Made by a program: the position numbers and the translations under genes. Of a DNA stretch of 14,302 bases, positions 5,763-12,246 are shown in pieces. The notes under the pieces were generated by a model, which did no database searches, was not told the DNA's origin, and worked only from the letters and a program-made list of their open reading frames with translations. How positions within the stretch are numbered: position 1 is the first letter of the stretch; every line of letters begins with the position of its first letter. The stretch lies in assembly GCA_019136335.1 (NCBI GenBank), contig JAGVUK010000127.1, forward strand, positions 1 to 14,302, in the 5' to 3' direction. This DNA is from Methanomicrobiales archaeon. GTDB lineage: Archaea > Halobacteriota > Methanomicrobia > Methanomicrobiales > Methanoculleaceae.

Positions 5763-7219
5763 AGAGCGAAACCATCGTGCACCTCATCAAGGACTGGCGG
5801 GTTGCCCTGCTGATCGTGCTGGTCGCCGGCTCCCTCATCGGCATCTACCTCACCCCCCCAAACCCGGCGAACGGGCTTGAGGGGAACCTCCAGTTCGGCC
5901 TCGACCTCCAGGGCGGTTCATGGCTGCAGATGGAGTTCCAGTCCGTGGTCGTGGCCTATTCGACCGACAAACCGGTCGGGGACCTCATCGAGAATCTCCA
6001 GAAGAGCCTCGAAGCGGACGTCATCCAGATCGACGAAAACCACCTGGAGATCAGAAAGGGCGTCTCGCGCGCCGACCTCGAACCGCTATTCGCAGCATCC
6101 GATGCGAAGATCGTCGGCTACCAGGAAGGCGTATCCTCCTTCACCGCAGATGAGGTGAAACGGATCCTCAACGACAAGGTGAATGCCCTCGGTATGCAGG
6201 ACGCGCGGATCAACCTCCTCACCCCGACGGGAAGCGAGTACCCGCAGTACGTGCGGATAGAACTTGCCGGGGTGGATATGGCGACGGCGCAGGAGATCGT
6301 CGGCAAACAGGGTATGTTCGAGATCCGGATCCAGACAACCGGAAACGAGACCGAGCATGTCCTCTACGGGGACCAGATCACCAGCGTCGGCGTGCCGCAG
6401 AGGAGCCCCGAGACCCAGGCATGGGGTGTCGGGTTCACGCTCTCCGATGCGGGCGCCCAGGCCTTCCGGGATGCTGCCCTCAGGTATGGGGCGGTCGACA
6501 ACCCGAACGCTCACAACCTCGTGATGCTCCTCGATAACAAGACCGTCTACAGCGCCCCGCTCTCCGGCGACCTTGCGGCGGGACTCCGGTCGGCCCCGGT
6601 CAGGTCGCTCTCCGCGAGCACCGGGACCGGCGATGCGGGGCTTGAGGATGCGATGACGCTCGAGATCCACCTGCGCGCCGGCGCCCTGCCGGTGAAGGTG
6701 AACGTCGTCGGATCCGGGTCGGTCCCGGCGGCGCTCGGCGAGCACTTCAAGACGACAGTCGCCATTGCCGGGCTACTCGCGCTCCTCACTGTGGGGGTCG
6801 TCGTCTACTACCGGTACCGCGAGCCCTCGATCGTGATCCCGATGCTTGCGATCAACCTCTCCGAGATCATTATCCTGCTCGGCATCGCCCGGTTCATCCA
6901 GCAACTCGATCTTGCCTCCATAGCAGGCCTGATAGCAGTGATCGGTACCGGCATCGACCAGCTCGTCATCATCACGGACGAGGTTCTCCACGAAGGGCGT
7001 GTCCCATCGCCGAACCTCTACATGAAGCGGTACGGGCGGGCGTTCGGGATCATCGCCATTGCTGCGGCGACGGTCATCATCGCCATGCTCCCGCTGGCGC
7101 TGATGGATCTCTCCACCTTGAGAGGATTTGCCATCATCACCATACTCGGCACCATGATCGGTATCCTGGTCACGAGGCCGGCGTACGGGAAGGTTATCAT
7201 GGAGATCCTCTCAAAATAA
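5759..7219 (+). CDS. secD: Protein translocase subunit SecD
   Basis: 486 aa partner of SecF. TM1 lies at about 14-31. The large extracytoplasmic P1 region follows, beginning with the signature FGLDLQGGSWLQMEF (46-60), and then a cluster of five membrane segments from about 329 to 480. The RND-like signature is IGTGIDQLVIITDE (395-408), the archaeal variant of the bacterial GxxVDxNxIIxE motif, with D400 the conserved charged residue. The ATG overlaps the secF stop (ATGA), so the two are translated together. Shorter than bacterial SecD because the P1 head is smaller, as is usual in archaea. A short T-run at 7230-7234, 11 nt beyond the stop, may end the transcript. Confidence 0.97.
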   Translation: MKSETIVHLIKDWRVALLIVLVAGSLIGIYLTPPNPANGLEGNLQFGLDLQGGSWLQMEFQSVVVAYSTDKPVGDLIENLQKSLEADVIQIDENHLEIRKGVSRADLEPLFAASDAKIVGYQEGVSSFTADEVKRILNDKVNALGMQDARINLLTPTGSEYPQYVRIELAGVDMATAQEIVGKQGMFEIRIQTTGNETEHVLYGDQITSVGVPQRSPETQAWGVGFTLSDAGAQAFRDAALRYGAVDNPNAHNLVMLLDNKTVYSAPLSGDLAAGLRSAPVRSLSASTGTGDAGLEDAMTLEIHLRAGALPVKVNVVGSGSVPAALGEHFKTTVAIAGLLALLTVGVVVYYRYREPSIVIPMLAINLSEIIILLGIARFIQQLDLASIAGLIAVIGTGIDQLVIITDEVLHEGRVPSPNLYMKRYGRAFGIIAIAAATVIIAMLPLALMDLSTLRGFAIITILGTMIGILVTRPAYGKVIMEILSK

Positions 7220-7332
7220 CAACCCTCCATTTTTCGCCACCAGGCGGGGCTTACTCACGGTACACCAGTCTCACGCCTCCTTTTGCCCGAATCCTGCATA
7301 CAAAACGCTCTGTTGGCTGCAGAACAACAACC

Positions 7333-7338
7333 TTTATT
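7333..7338 (+). promoter_or_regulatory. TATA-like box of the thioredoxin operon
   Basis: TTTATT centred about 28 bp before the ATG at 7363, the spacing expected for a leaderless start. The inverted repeat at 7340-7368 begins directly after it and would overlap the transcription start. Confidence 0.45.
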
Positions 7339-7339
7339 G

Positions 7340-7368
7340 CCCCGTTCACACACAATGTGTGAATGGGG
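7340..7368. promoter_or_regulatory. Long inverted repeat across the thioredoxin start: candidate operator
   Basis: Arms CCCCGTTCACAC (7340-7351) and GTGTGAATGGGG (7357-7368) are complementary over 12 positions with one G-T wobble, around a 5-nt centre ACAAT. A second register gives the perfect palindrome CACACA-A-TGTGTG (7349-7361). It lies between the TATA box and the start codon and includes the ATG, where a bound repressor would block initiation; as RNA it would hide the start. Confidence 0.5.
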
Positions 7369-7665
7369 TATAGCCTTATGGGAAAACCGGTTTTAATGGA
7401 CTTCTTTGCCGAGTGGTGCGGTCCGTGCCACCAGCAGTCACCGATCATCGATGAGCTCAAAAAGAGAATGGGCGACCAGGTCGATATCAGAAAGATCGAT
7501 GTCGGCGTCGACTCCGAACAGACGCGGCAGTATGCCGCGAAATACGACATTCAGTTCGTACCCACCCTTATCATCGAGAAAGACGGGGTCCTCGTCCGGA
7601 AGCTGGTGGGAGTCCAGGACCTCAAGAGTCTTGAGAGCATCTTAAAGCCGCTGGTGGGGCAGTGA
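7363..7665 (+). CDS. Thioredoxin
   Basis: 100 aa (95 if the second ATG at 7378 is used). Small cytoplasmic dithiol protein that reduces protein disulfides. Active site WCGPC at 18-22 (C19, C22) preceded by the FFAEW strand end, and the cis-proline P67 in FVPTLII, both canonical. The C-terminal helix ends LESILKPLVGQ. The usual N-terminus of this methanogen type begins near MGKPVLMDFF, matching the second ATG, while TATA spacing favours the first; neither has a convincing Shine-Dalgarno. The stop overlaps the next gene, an F420-dependent NADP reductase (GTGA), so the pair is probably coregulated in redox balance. No thioredoxin reductase gene is present in the window. Family call secure; physiological partner unknown. 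Confidence 0.95.
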   Translation: MGYSLMGKPVLMDFFAEWCGPCHQQSPIIDELKKRMGDQVDIRKIDVGVDSEQTRQYAAKYDIQFVPTLIIEKDGVLVRKLVGVQDLKSLESILKPLVGQ

Positions 7666-8312
7666 AGATCGGCATCGTTGGTGGAACCGGCGATATCGGG
7701 GAGGGCATGGCGCTCCGGCTCTCTTCGAAGTACGATGTGATCGTGGGGTCGCGCGAGGAGACAAAGGCGATTGCAACCTGCGAAACCTGCCGGGAGGCCC
7801 TGCAGGTGCGGGGTCTGGAATGCAGCCTTGCCGGCGTCACCAACCAGCGTGCGGTCGATGAGGCGGAGATCGTCGTTCTTGCGATACCGTTCAAGCACGT
7901 GGCCCCCACCCTGAAATCCCTGACGGGGTTTGAGGAGAAGATCGTCGTCAGTCCCGTCAACCCGATTGAGCGCACGACCTACTTCTACTACGCTCCTCCC
8001 CCGGAGGGCTCCGCCGCGGTGATGATCAAGGGGATGCTCCCCGAAAGTGCGACCGTCTGTGCTGCGTTCAACAACATTGCCGCAAACAGGTGGCAGATGC
8101 TCGACGAGGAGCTGGACTACTCCGTCGCCGTCTGCTGCGATGACGACGGTGCGAAGCAGACCGTGATGGACCTCATCAACAGCATATCAAGCCTCCGCGC
8201 CTATGATGCGGGCCCACTTGCAGCCGCATCCATCGTCGAGAGCGTCACGCCCCTCCTCCTCAACATCGCCCGCTTCAACAGGATGAGGGACGTCGGCATC
8301 AGGTTCGTGTAA
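7662..8312 (+). CDS. npdG: F420H2:NADP+ oxidoreductase (NADPH-dependent F420 reductase)
   Basis: 216 aa. Transfers hydride between coenzyme F420H2 and NADP+, supplying NADPH for biosynthesis or oxidising NADPH when alcohols are used. The N-terminal Rossmann fold shows KIGIVGGTGDIGEGMALRL (2-20) and the NADP phosphate-binding GSRE (near 29-32). Further family segments are IVVLAIPFKHV, KIVVSPVNPI, the acidic CCDDDGAKQTVMDLI and the C-terminal DAGPLAAASIVESVTPLLL, closely resembling the Archaeoglobus fulgidus enzyme (212 aa). The start is GTG at 7662, overlapping the thioredoxin stop, with GGTGG just upstream as a weak Shine-Dalgarno. A T5 run lies 11 nt after the stop. Also known as Fno. Identification is secure. 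Confidence 0.95.
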   Translation: MKIGIVGGTGDIGEGMALRLSSKYDVIVGSREETKAIATCETCREALQVRGLECSLAGVTNQRAVDEAEIVVLAIPFKHVAPTLKSLTGFEEKIVVSPVNPIERTTYFYYAPPPEGSAAVMIKGMLPESATVCAAFNNIAANRWQMLDEELDYSVAVCCDDDGAKQTVMDLINSISSLRAYDAGPLAAASIVESVTPLLLNIARFNRMRDVGIRFV

Positions 8313-8322
8313 GGTCACGCTA

Positions 8323-8327
8323 TTTTT
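8323..8327 (+). terminator. Short T-run after npdG
   Basis: TATTTTTCC, 11 nt beyond the stop. A stem-loop at 8363-8386 (CCCGGCCCGG, AAAA loop, CCGGCCCGGG, one C-C mismatch) follows. Either could mark the end of the trx-npdG transcript. Confidence 0.35.
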
Positions 8328-8655
8328 CCGGTGTCTGTGCGGAAGAGTGCGGGGTCCCCCCTCCCGGCCCGGAAAACCGGCCCGGGGAGATGCCGCTTCC
8401 TCCGTCCATCTCCCCTCTCCGCGCAGGGGTGCAGACGGCCGACGGTGGGCCCCGGCATCCGCTGTTTCACACTCTCTTCGCGGACTTCGGGCGAGGCTGC
8501 GCCATTGGCCCGTGCGTTCGGCACGAGAGGCCGCGAAAGGGATTGCCAGCAACGATCCGGACGTCGTGTGAGGCTGGTGCATCGATTCTCAATTACCGGC
8601 ACTACCAACGGAGGAGGGTATCGATCTGTTTCGCACTGCCGGTGAGTTTGCACCC

Positions 8656-8699
8656 CCGGGCACGGCTTCCCACCGGATATCGCAAGCACTGCCCCCGCC
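8656..8699. repeat. Duplicated ~44-bp element, copy 1
   Basis: Starts CCGGGCACGGCTTCCC and ends in a 25-bp core (8675-8699: GGATATCGCAAGCACTG then CCCCCGCC) identical to copy 2, 108 bp away. The left part is diverged with small indels. Confidence 0.75.
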
Positions 8700-8764
8700 C
8701 CGGTCCCCTCCCCCCGTGGCGATAGCCACCACGATCCACTGCACGGGGAGATCTCAGGGAAGAA

Positions 8765-8807
8765 CCGGATACGGCCTTCCCTGGATATCGCAAGCACTGC
8801 CCCCGCC
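8765..8807. repeat. Duplicated ~44-bp element, copy 2
   Basis: Starts CCGGATACGGCCTTCCC and ends in the same 25-bp core (8783-8807). Same orientation as copy 1. Two copies with different flanks suggest a dispersed non-coding repeat family, not a CRISPR array. Confidence 0.75.
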
Positions 8808-8835
8808 TCTCGGGAGGGGCGGGGGAGGAGCGCGC

Positions 8836-8960
8836 AGCGCGGGCGGGGTGGGGGTTGCCGGGGAAGCGTACGGGTATGCCACCGGTGTGAAGCGCGGGCG
8901 GGGTGGGGCTGCCGGAGAAGGGCGTATAGGTATCCCCCTACGAAGCGGGGGGTGGGGGCT
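8836..8960. repeat. Decaying G-rich tandem repeat, period about 55 bp
   Basis: An 18-bp motif AGCGCGGGCGGGGTGGGG occurs at 8836-8853 and 8891-8908. Each copy is followed by a similar segment (TTGCCGGGGAA..GCGTACGGGTAT and CTGCCGGAGAAGGGCGTATA). A third degraded piece, GAAGCGGGGGGTGGGGGCTG, lies at 8942-8960. The G-runs could fold into a G-quadruplex on the plus strand. Confidence 0.6.
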
Positions 8961-9119
8961 GTCGACCCGATTTGAGAGTGGTGCCGGGCGGGGCGAGGGA
9001 CGGAGCGGAGTGCCGCCGGGGACGAACTCCGGGGAAATCCCGGCTCCGGCACCTGCCCCCTGCCGGAGGGGCATGCACATATCCCCGGGCACGCCAACGT
9101 ATTCTGCAAGGAAGTCCGG

Positions 9120-9659
9120 GTGCAGAAGATGCTTGACCAGGAGTTTGAACGGATAGGAAAACGCCTCTTTCTCGAAGGGCTTGTCGGAGCAAATTTTGGA
9201 AACATGAGCATGCGGGCGGAGGGCGGGTTCTCCATCACCCGGACCGGTGCTTACCTCGACGCCCGGGAGACGCCGGCCTATGTGCCTGATGTGGGCGACG
9301 CCCCGCGCGAAGCCTCAAGCGAGTACCGGGTTCACCGGGCGGTCTACCGGGTGACACCGCACCACGCGATCGTCCACGCCCACCCGGTCCACGCCGTCGC
9401 CGCCTCGCTCGATGCCGACTTCATCCGACCCGCCGACAGCGAGGGAGGGATGCTCTGCCCGGAGATCCCGGTCGTCTCAGGGAACCCGGGAACCGACGAG
9501 ATCGCACACAACGTCGCGGAAGCGCTCTGTCGCGGTCATATCGTCATCGTCCGGGGACACGGGACGTTTGCCGCCGGAAAAACGCTCGATGAGGCGTACA
9601 TCTACACGTCGGTCGCCGAGTACGCCTGCCGGATCCTCTTCCTATCGGGGCGGCTTTGA
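9120..9659 (+). CDS. Class II aldolase / adducin family protein (fuculose-phosphate aldolase-like)
   Basis: 179 aa zinc-dependent aldolase-type enzyme. Expected features are present: the phosphate-binding GANFGNMSMR (23-32), the catalytic acid E68 in ASSEYRVHRAVY, zinc ligands H86 and H88 in IVHAHPVHA, and the third ligand H147 in IVRGHGTFAAG. Methanogen relatives such as MJ1418 cleave or form fuculose-1-phosphate and have been linked to lactaldehyde supply for F420 synthesis, so that is a possible role here; substrate cannot be read from sequence. GTG at 9120 is one start. ATG at 9129 is as likely, because GGGTG sits 6 nt before it. The 3' end overlaps the convergent glycosyltransferase gene by 18 nt. 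A little shorter than E. coli FucA (215 aa). Confidence 0.88.
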   Translation: MQKMLDQEFERIGKRLFLEGLVGANFGNMSMRAEGGFSITRTGAYLDARETPAYVPDVGDAPREASSEYRVHRAVYRVTPHHAIVHAHPVHAVAASLDADFIRPADSEGGMLCPEIPVVSGNPGTDEIAHNVAEALCRGHIVIVRGHGTFAAGKTLDEAYIYTSVAEYACRILFLSGRL

Positions 9660-10568
9660 GACGTCCTGCAACTGCTCGATCTGGCGGATCGTCTCGCGGT
9701 GGAACCCTAGAAGCATATCGCTGATGACCCCGAACATGAAGATCTGAAACCCTATGGTGATCAGGAGGACCGTGAGGATGGTGAGCGGCAGGTGTTCGAT
9801 GTTCCTGAGCCATTCAAGGACGACGTAGACGCCGATGACGCCCCCGGCAAGCGATATGAAGAGGCCGATGATCCCGAAGTAAAAGATCGGGTTGTTCATC
9901 TTTGCAAGCCGGTATATGGTCGAGAAGATCCTCGCGCCGTCCTGGAGGGGGTTTAACTTGGTGACGGTGCCGGGCCGCGCGAGGTACCGGACCGGGACGA
10001 CCGCGATCCGCTGCCCGTGCCTCACCGCCTCGACCGCCATCTCCGTCTCGATCTCGAACCCCGCCTCTTTGAGGGTCATCTGCCGGATCGAGGGGAGGGT
10101 AAAGGCGCGGTAGCCGGAGAGGATGTCGCGGAGGTCTCTTCCGTGTGCGAGTTTGAACATGAGGTTGAGGATCTGGTTGCCGATGAGGTTTAACCGGGTG
10201 AATGCTTTCCCGTCGGGGCTGCCGAGCCGGTCGCCGATGACGTGGTCGAACCCGAGGCCGAGCGGGTCGAGCATCCGCTCCGCATCGTCCGGCGCGTAGG
10301 TGCCGTCGCCGTCGAGCATGAGCACGTAGGGCTTATCGATGATCGCCACGGCCTCGATGATGGCGTTGCCCTTCCCCCTGCCCGTCTGTGTCCGGACGAC
10401 CGCTCCGGCAGACCGGGCGATATCGGGCGTTCCGTCGGTGCTGTTCCCGTCCATGACGAGTACGTGCCGAAAACCACGCTCCTTAAACCCCTTGACCAGT
10501 TCAGCGATCGTCGGGGCCTCATTCAGCGTGGGAATGAAGATACAGACCTCATCTCGCTCGATGTTCAT
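9642..10568 (-). CDS. aglJ: AglJ-like family 2 glycosyltransferase (dolichyl-phosphate glycosyltransferase)
   Basis: 308 aa from the ATG at 10568. GT2 family, closely resembling Haloferax AglJ, which loads the first sugar onto dolichol phosphate for protein N-glycosylation. N-terminal motif FIPTLNEAPTI (11-21), MDGNSTDGT (39-47), QTGRGKGNAI (61-70), the metal-binding LDGDGT with D86/D88 (85-90), IGDR (111-114) and DILSGYRAF (148-156). Two membrane helices at about 229-253 and 262-286 anchor the C-terminus, so the enzyme acts at the cytoplasmic face. The frame is open to an ATG at 10673, but that would run into the divergent DUF99 gene; the chosen start begins right before the GT fold. A weak TATA-like CTTATG on the minus strand near 10594-10599 has leaderless spacing. 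Linked sugar is unknown. Confidence 0.88.
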   Translation of the reverse strand: MNIERDEVCIFIPTLNEAPTIAELVKGFKERGFRHVLVMDGNSTDGTPDIARSAGAVVRTQTGRGKGNAIIEAVAIIDKPYVLMLDGDGTYAPDDAERMLDPLGLGFDHVIGDRLGSPDGKAFTRLNLIGNQILNLMFKLAHGRDLRDILSGYRAFTLPSIRQMTLKEAGFEIETEMAVEAVRHGQRIAVVPVRYLARPGTVTKLNPLQDGARIFSTIYRLAKMNNPIFYFGIIGLFISLAGGVIGVYVVLEWLRNIEHLPLTILTVLLITIGFQIFMFGVISDMLLGFHRETIRQIEQLQDVSKPPR

Positions 10569-10574
10569 CGGTGT

Positions 10575-10582
10575 ACTATATC
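10575..10582 (+). promoter_or_regulatory. TATA box of the DUF99 gene
   Basis: ACTATATC centred about 29 bp before the ATG at 10608, in the 39-bp gap shared with the divergent aglJ-like gene. Spacing predicts a leaderless mRNA. Confidence 0.5.
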
Positions 10583-10607
10583 CGATTGAGCAACATAAGG
10601 ACTTCGC

Positions 10608-11189
10608 ATGCACGCAGCCAAACCGGGGCTCCGTGCTCTCGGTATCGCCGAGAGCTACTCGGGGCGGGAGCAATCCACCCTTGCCGGCGTCGTGATGCGA
10701 AAAGACCTCCTGATCGACGGGGCGGCCTTCACCCGGGTGACTGTCGGGGGGTCGGATGCGACCGATGCGGTCGTCCGGCTTGTTGCCGGTCTTGCACGCC
10801 GGGACATCAACCTCCTCATGATCAGCGGGTGCGTCATCGCCTGGTACAACATCATCGATCCGGGGGCGGTGCAGGAGGCGACCGGTTTACCCGTCATCGT
10901 CGCCACCTACGAGGAGTCGGAGGGGCTTGCAGACGATATCCGCCACCACTTCCCGGACGATCCCGACCGGCTCGCGGCATACCGGCGGCTCGGCGACCGG
11001 ACGCCCGTCCGGCTCCATACCGGGTATACGCTCTTCATCCGCCCCTGTGGCATCTCCCCCAGCGATGCGGCAAGGCTCTGCAACGACTTCACGCACGAAG
11101 GGCGGGTGCCCGAACCGCTCAGGGTGGCGCGGCTCGTCGCCCGCGGCGTCGTCCGGTCGGCCCTGTGCGGCGGGGTCGTCAGCCCCTGA
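10608..11189 (+). CDS. DUF99 family protein (endonuclease V-like fold, function unknown)
   Basis: 193 aa. Matches archaeal DUF99 (UPF0215) by the order LRALGIAESYSG (8-19), GVVMRKDLLIDG (27-38), VTVGGSDATDAV (44-55), LLMISGCVIAWYNIID (69-84) and GLPVIVATYEESEG (93-106). The family is related in fold to endonuclease V, but its activity has not been established to my knowledge. D50 in GGSDAT and D84 in NIID are candidate acidic site residues. Many DUF99 proteins carry Asp residues in the first strand (LGIDDG-like), where this one has AE, so catalytic competence is uncertain. ATG start with no Shine-Dalgarno but well-placed TATA. It diverges from the aglJ-like gene, and its 3' end overlaps the convergent stress-protein gene by 11 nt. 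Confidence 0.8.
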   Translation: MHAAKPGLRALGIAESYSGREQSTLAGVVMRKDLLIDGAAFTRVTVGGSDATDAVVRLVAGLARRDINLLMISGCVIAWYNIIDPGAVQEATGLPVIVATYEESEGLADDIRHHFPDDPDRLAAYRRLGDRTPVRLHTGYTLFIRPCGISPSDAARLCNDFTHEGRVPEPLRVARLVARGVVRSALCGGVVSP

Positions 11190-11625
11190 CGATCATGACC
11201 GTCGAACTCGCGTGGTCGACGACGTAGGAGCTGACGCTCCCGAGGAAGAAGCGGTCGATCCGGCCCCTGCCGTGTGACCCGACAACGGTCAGGTCGGCGC
11301 CGAGTTCCTGCGCCAGTGCGGTTATCCCGGCTCCCGGATGGCCCCTGTGCTTATGGACGGTTATCCGGAGGCCGGCAGCGGCCGCCTGCCGTTCTGCGTC
11401 GGCAAGGATCCTGTCCGCCTCCCGTTCGAGCGAATCAAGGAGCGCCTGCCGCGCTATATCGGGGGGCTCGATCTCGTTCGGGGTCAGTACAGGGTATGCT
11501 CCGGTCGGGATGACATGCACGACGTGCATGGAGGCCTGCATCGCACGGGCGATCGCCAGCGCCTCTTCGAGTGCACGGTGGCTGATCTCCGACCCGTCGA
11601 CCGCCGCAAGTATCGTCTTGAACAT
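11179..11625 (-). CDS. Universal stress protein (UspA family, ATP-binding type)
   Basis: 148 aa cytoplasmic alpha/beta nucleotide-binding protein. First strand MFKTILAAVDGSEIS (1-15) with the D10 that contacts adenine in the family, and the ATP-binding signature G-2x-G-9x-G-S as G116-SH-G119 ... G129-S130 in VVGSHGRGRIDRFFLGSVS. It therefore belongs to the ATP-binding (MJ0577-like) subgroup; such proteins usually form dimers and respond to stress or energy state. The start is supported by a strong Shine-Dalgarno, AAAGGAGAG, 2-10 nt upstream. It sits 45 nt downstream of the pilin-like gene on the same strand and may be cotranscribed with it or have its own promoter. Confidence 0.94.
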   Translation of the reverse strand: MFKTILAAVDGSEISHRALEEALAIARAMQASMHVVHVIPTGAYPVLTPNEIEPPDIARQALLDSLEREADRILADAERQAAAAGLRITVHKHRGHPGAGITALAQELGADLTVVGSHGRGRIDRFFLGSVSSYVVDHASSTVMIVRG

Positions 11626-11629
11626 AACT

Positions 11630-11633
11630 CTCC
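11630..11633 (-). promoter_or_regulatory. Shine-Dalgarno of the universal stress protein gene
   Basis: GGAG within AAAGGAGAGTT directly before ATG; the clearest ribosome site in the window, and it fixes the start at 11625. Confidence 0.7.
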
Positions 11634-11670
11634 TTTAGGCGTGTGCCGGTACAAATACATGTCTTCGCGG

Positions 11671-12246
11671 TCATGCCCGGACGGTGTGCTTCGATACCAC
11701 CTTCCCCGTCAGCCTGTCCACGATCTCCACGGTGACCATCACGCCCGGGGGGAGAGTATCATTATTAAGGTTGACCTCCATAACCTCGCCCGGGTTCCAG
11801 TAATGGGAGCGGCAACCCGGGCCTTTGAGGTGTTGCGACCCGATATGGTGCGACGAGATGAAGCGGTGGCCGTTCAAGGTCGAGATGGTGCAAAACCTCT
11901 GGCCGTCCCGGTAAAAGACCGCTCTCAGGCAATCGTTCTCGTAGACCGTGCTGCCGTTGTTGAGGAGGTAGACCCGGCTTGCACAGGTCGTCCCCGCATC
12001 GGTGTGGACGATCTCGGTGATGACGATCGGGGGCAGCGGAGGCTCCGCCCACGACCACGAGGGGATCATCCCGAGCAGCATCAGGAGGAGGAGGATGGCG
12101 AGGATGACCGTGATGGCGACCATCAGGAGCGCGGCATGGGTGTGCGAGAGGCCGCGGTCGTCTGCGGAGACGTTCCAGCGCCTGAGAGGGAGTTTCGGTG
12201 CCCTCTTTGTGGCACCCGGCGGCCGGGCCCTAATACGGCATCCCAT
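11671..12246 (-). CDS. Archaeal type IV pilin-like secreted protein
   Basis: 191 aa. The N-terminus holds a class III (prepilin-type) signal: DDRGLSHTHAALLMVAITVILAILLLL (split as DDRG at 29-32, hydrophobic helix about 38-60). The MVAITVILA segment is characteristic of the archaeal Pilin_N (DUF1628) family, with likely cleavage after RG (31-32). The usual SPVIG after the cleavage site is replaced by SHTHA. The exterior domain is beta-rich with four cysteines (88, 106, 119, 145) that could form disulfides. A basic N-terminal leader of about 30 residues is long for a prepilin. The only in-frame ATG overlaps the end of the upstream transglutaminase-like gene by 17 nt, so translation is probably coupled. 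It could be a minor pilin or a pilin-anchored surface protein; partners are unknown. Confidence 0.7.
   Translation of the reverse strand: MGCRIRARPPGATKRAPKLPLRRWNVSADDRGLSHTHAALLMVAITVILAILLLLMLLGMIPSWSWAEPPLPPIVITEIVHTDAGTTCASRVYLLNNGSTVYENDCLRAVFYRDGQRFCTISTLNGHRFISSHHIGSQHLKGPGCRSHYWNPGEVMEVNLNNDTLPPGVMVTVEIVDRLTGKVVSKHTVRA

Larger units (their letters stand above)
8313..9119. other. 807-bp non-coding, repeat-rich spacer
   Basis: No believable gene. Open frames exist on both strands (for example 8315-9238 minus and 8716-9156 plus), but they are low-complexity Pro/Arg/Gly text without domains, and the minus one runs through the start of the aldolase gene. The spacer holds a stem-loop (8363-8386), a duplicated ~44-bp element (8656-8699 and 8765-8807), a hairpin region (8712-8748) with GTGGC-GATA-GCCAC inside CCCCGTG/CACGGGG arms, and G-rich tandem repeats (8836-8960). 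The left part, 8388-8655, shows nothing I can identify. Confidence 0.6.

Noticed and set aside
8656..8807. Direct repeats as a possible CRISPR array
   Set aside because: Only two copies, 83-bp gap, diverged flanks, no cas genes.
8716..9156. 146-codon plus-strand frame across the G-rich repeats
   Set aside because: Gly/Arg-rich translation produced by the repeats; overlaps the aldolase start in another frame.
8315..9238. 307-codon open frame on the minus strand
   Set aside because: Low-complexity Pro/Arg/Ser translation with no domain, no credible start context, and it runs antisense into the aldolase gene; the duplicated element simply repeats inside it.
10569..10673. N-terminal 35-residue extension of the glycosyltransferase
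   Set aside because: It would overlap the divergent DUF99 coding region and its promoter, and the GT2 fold starts right after the ATG at 10568.
11651..11659. TGTATTTGT as a TATA box for the universal stress protein gene
   Set aside because: Its spacing would start RNA at or within the strong Shine-Dalgarno, so both cannot be used together.
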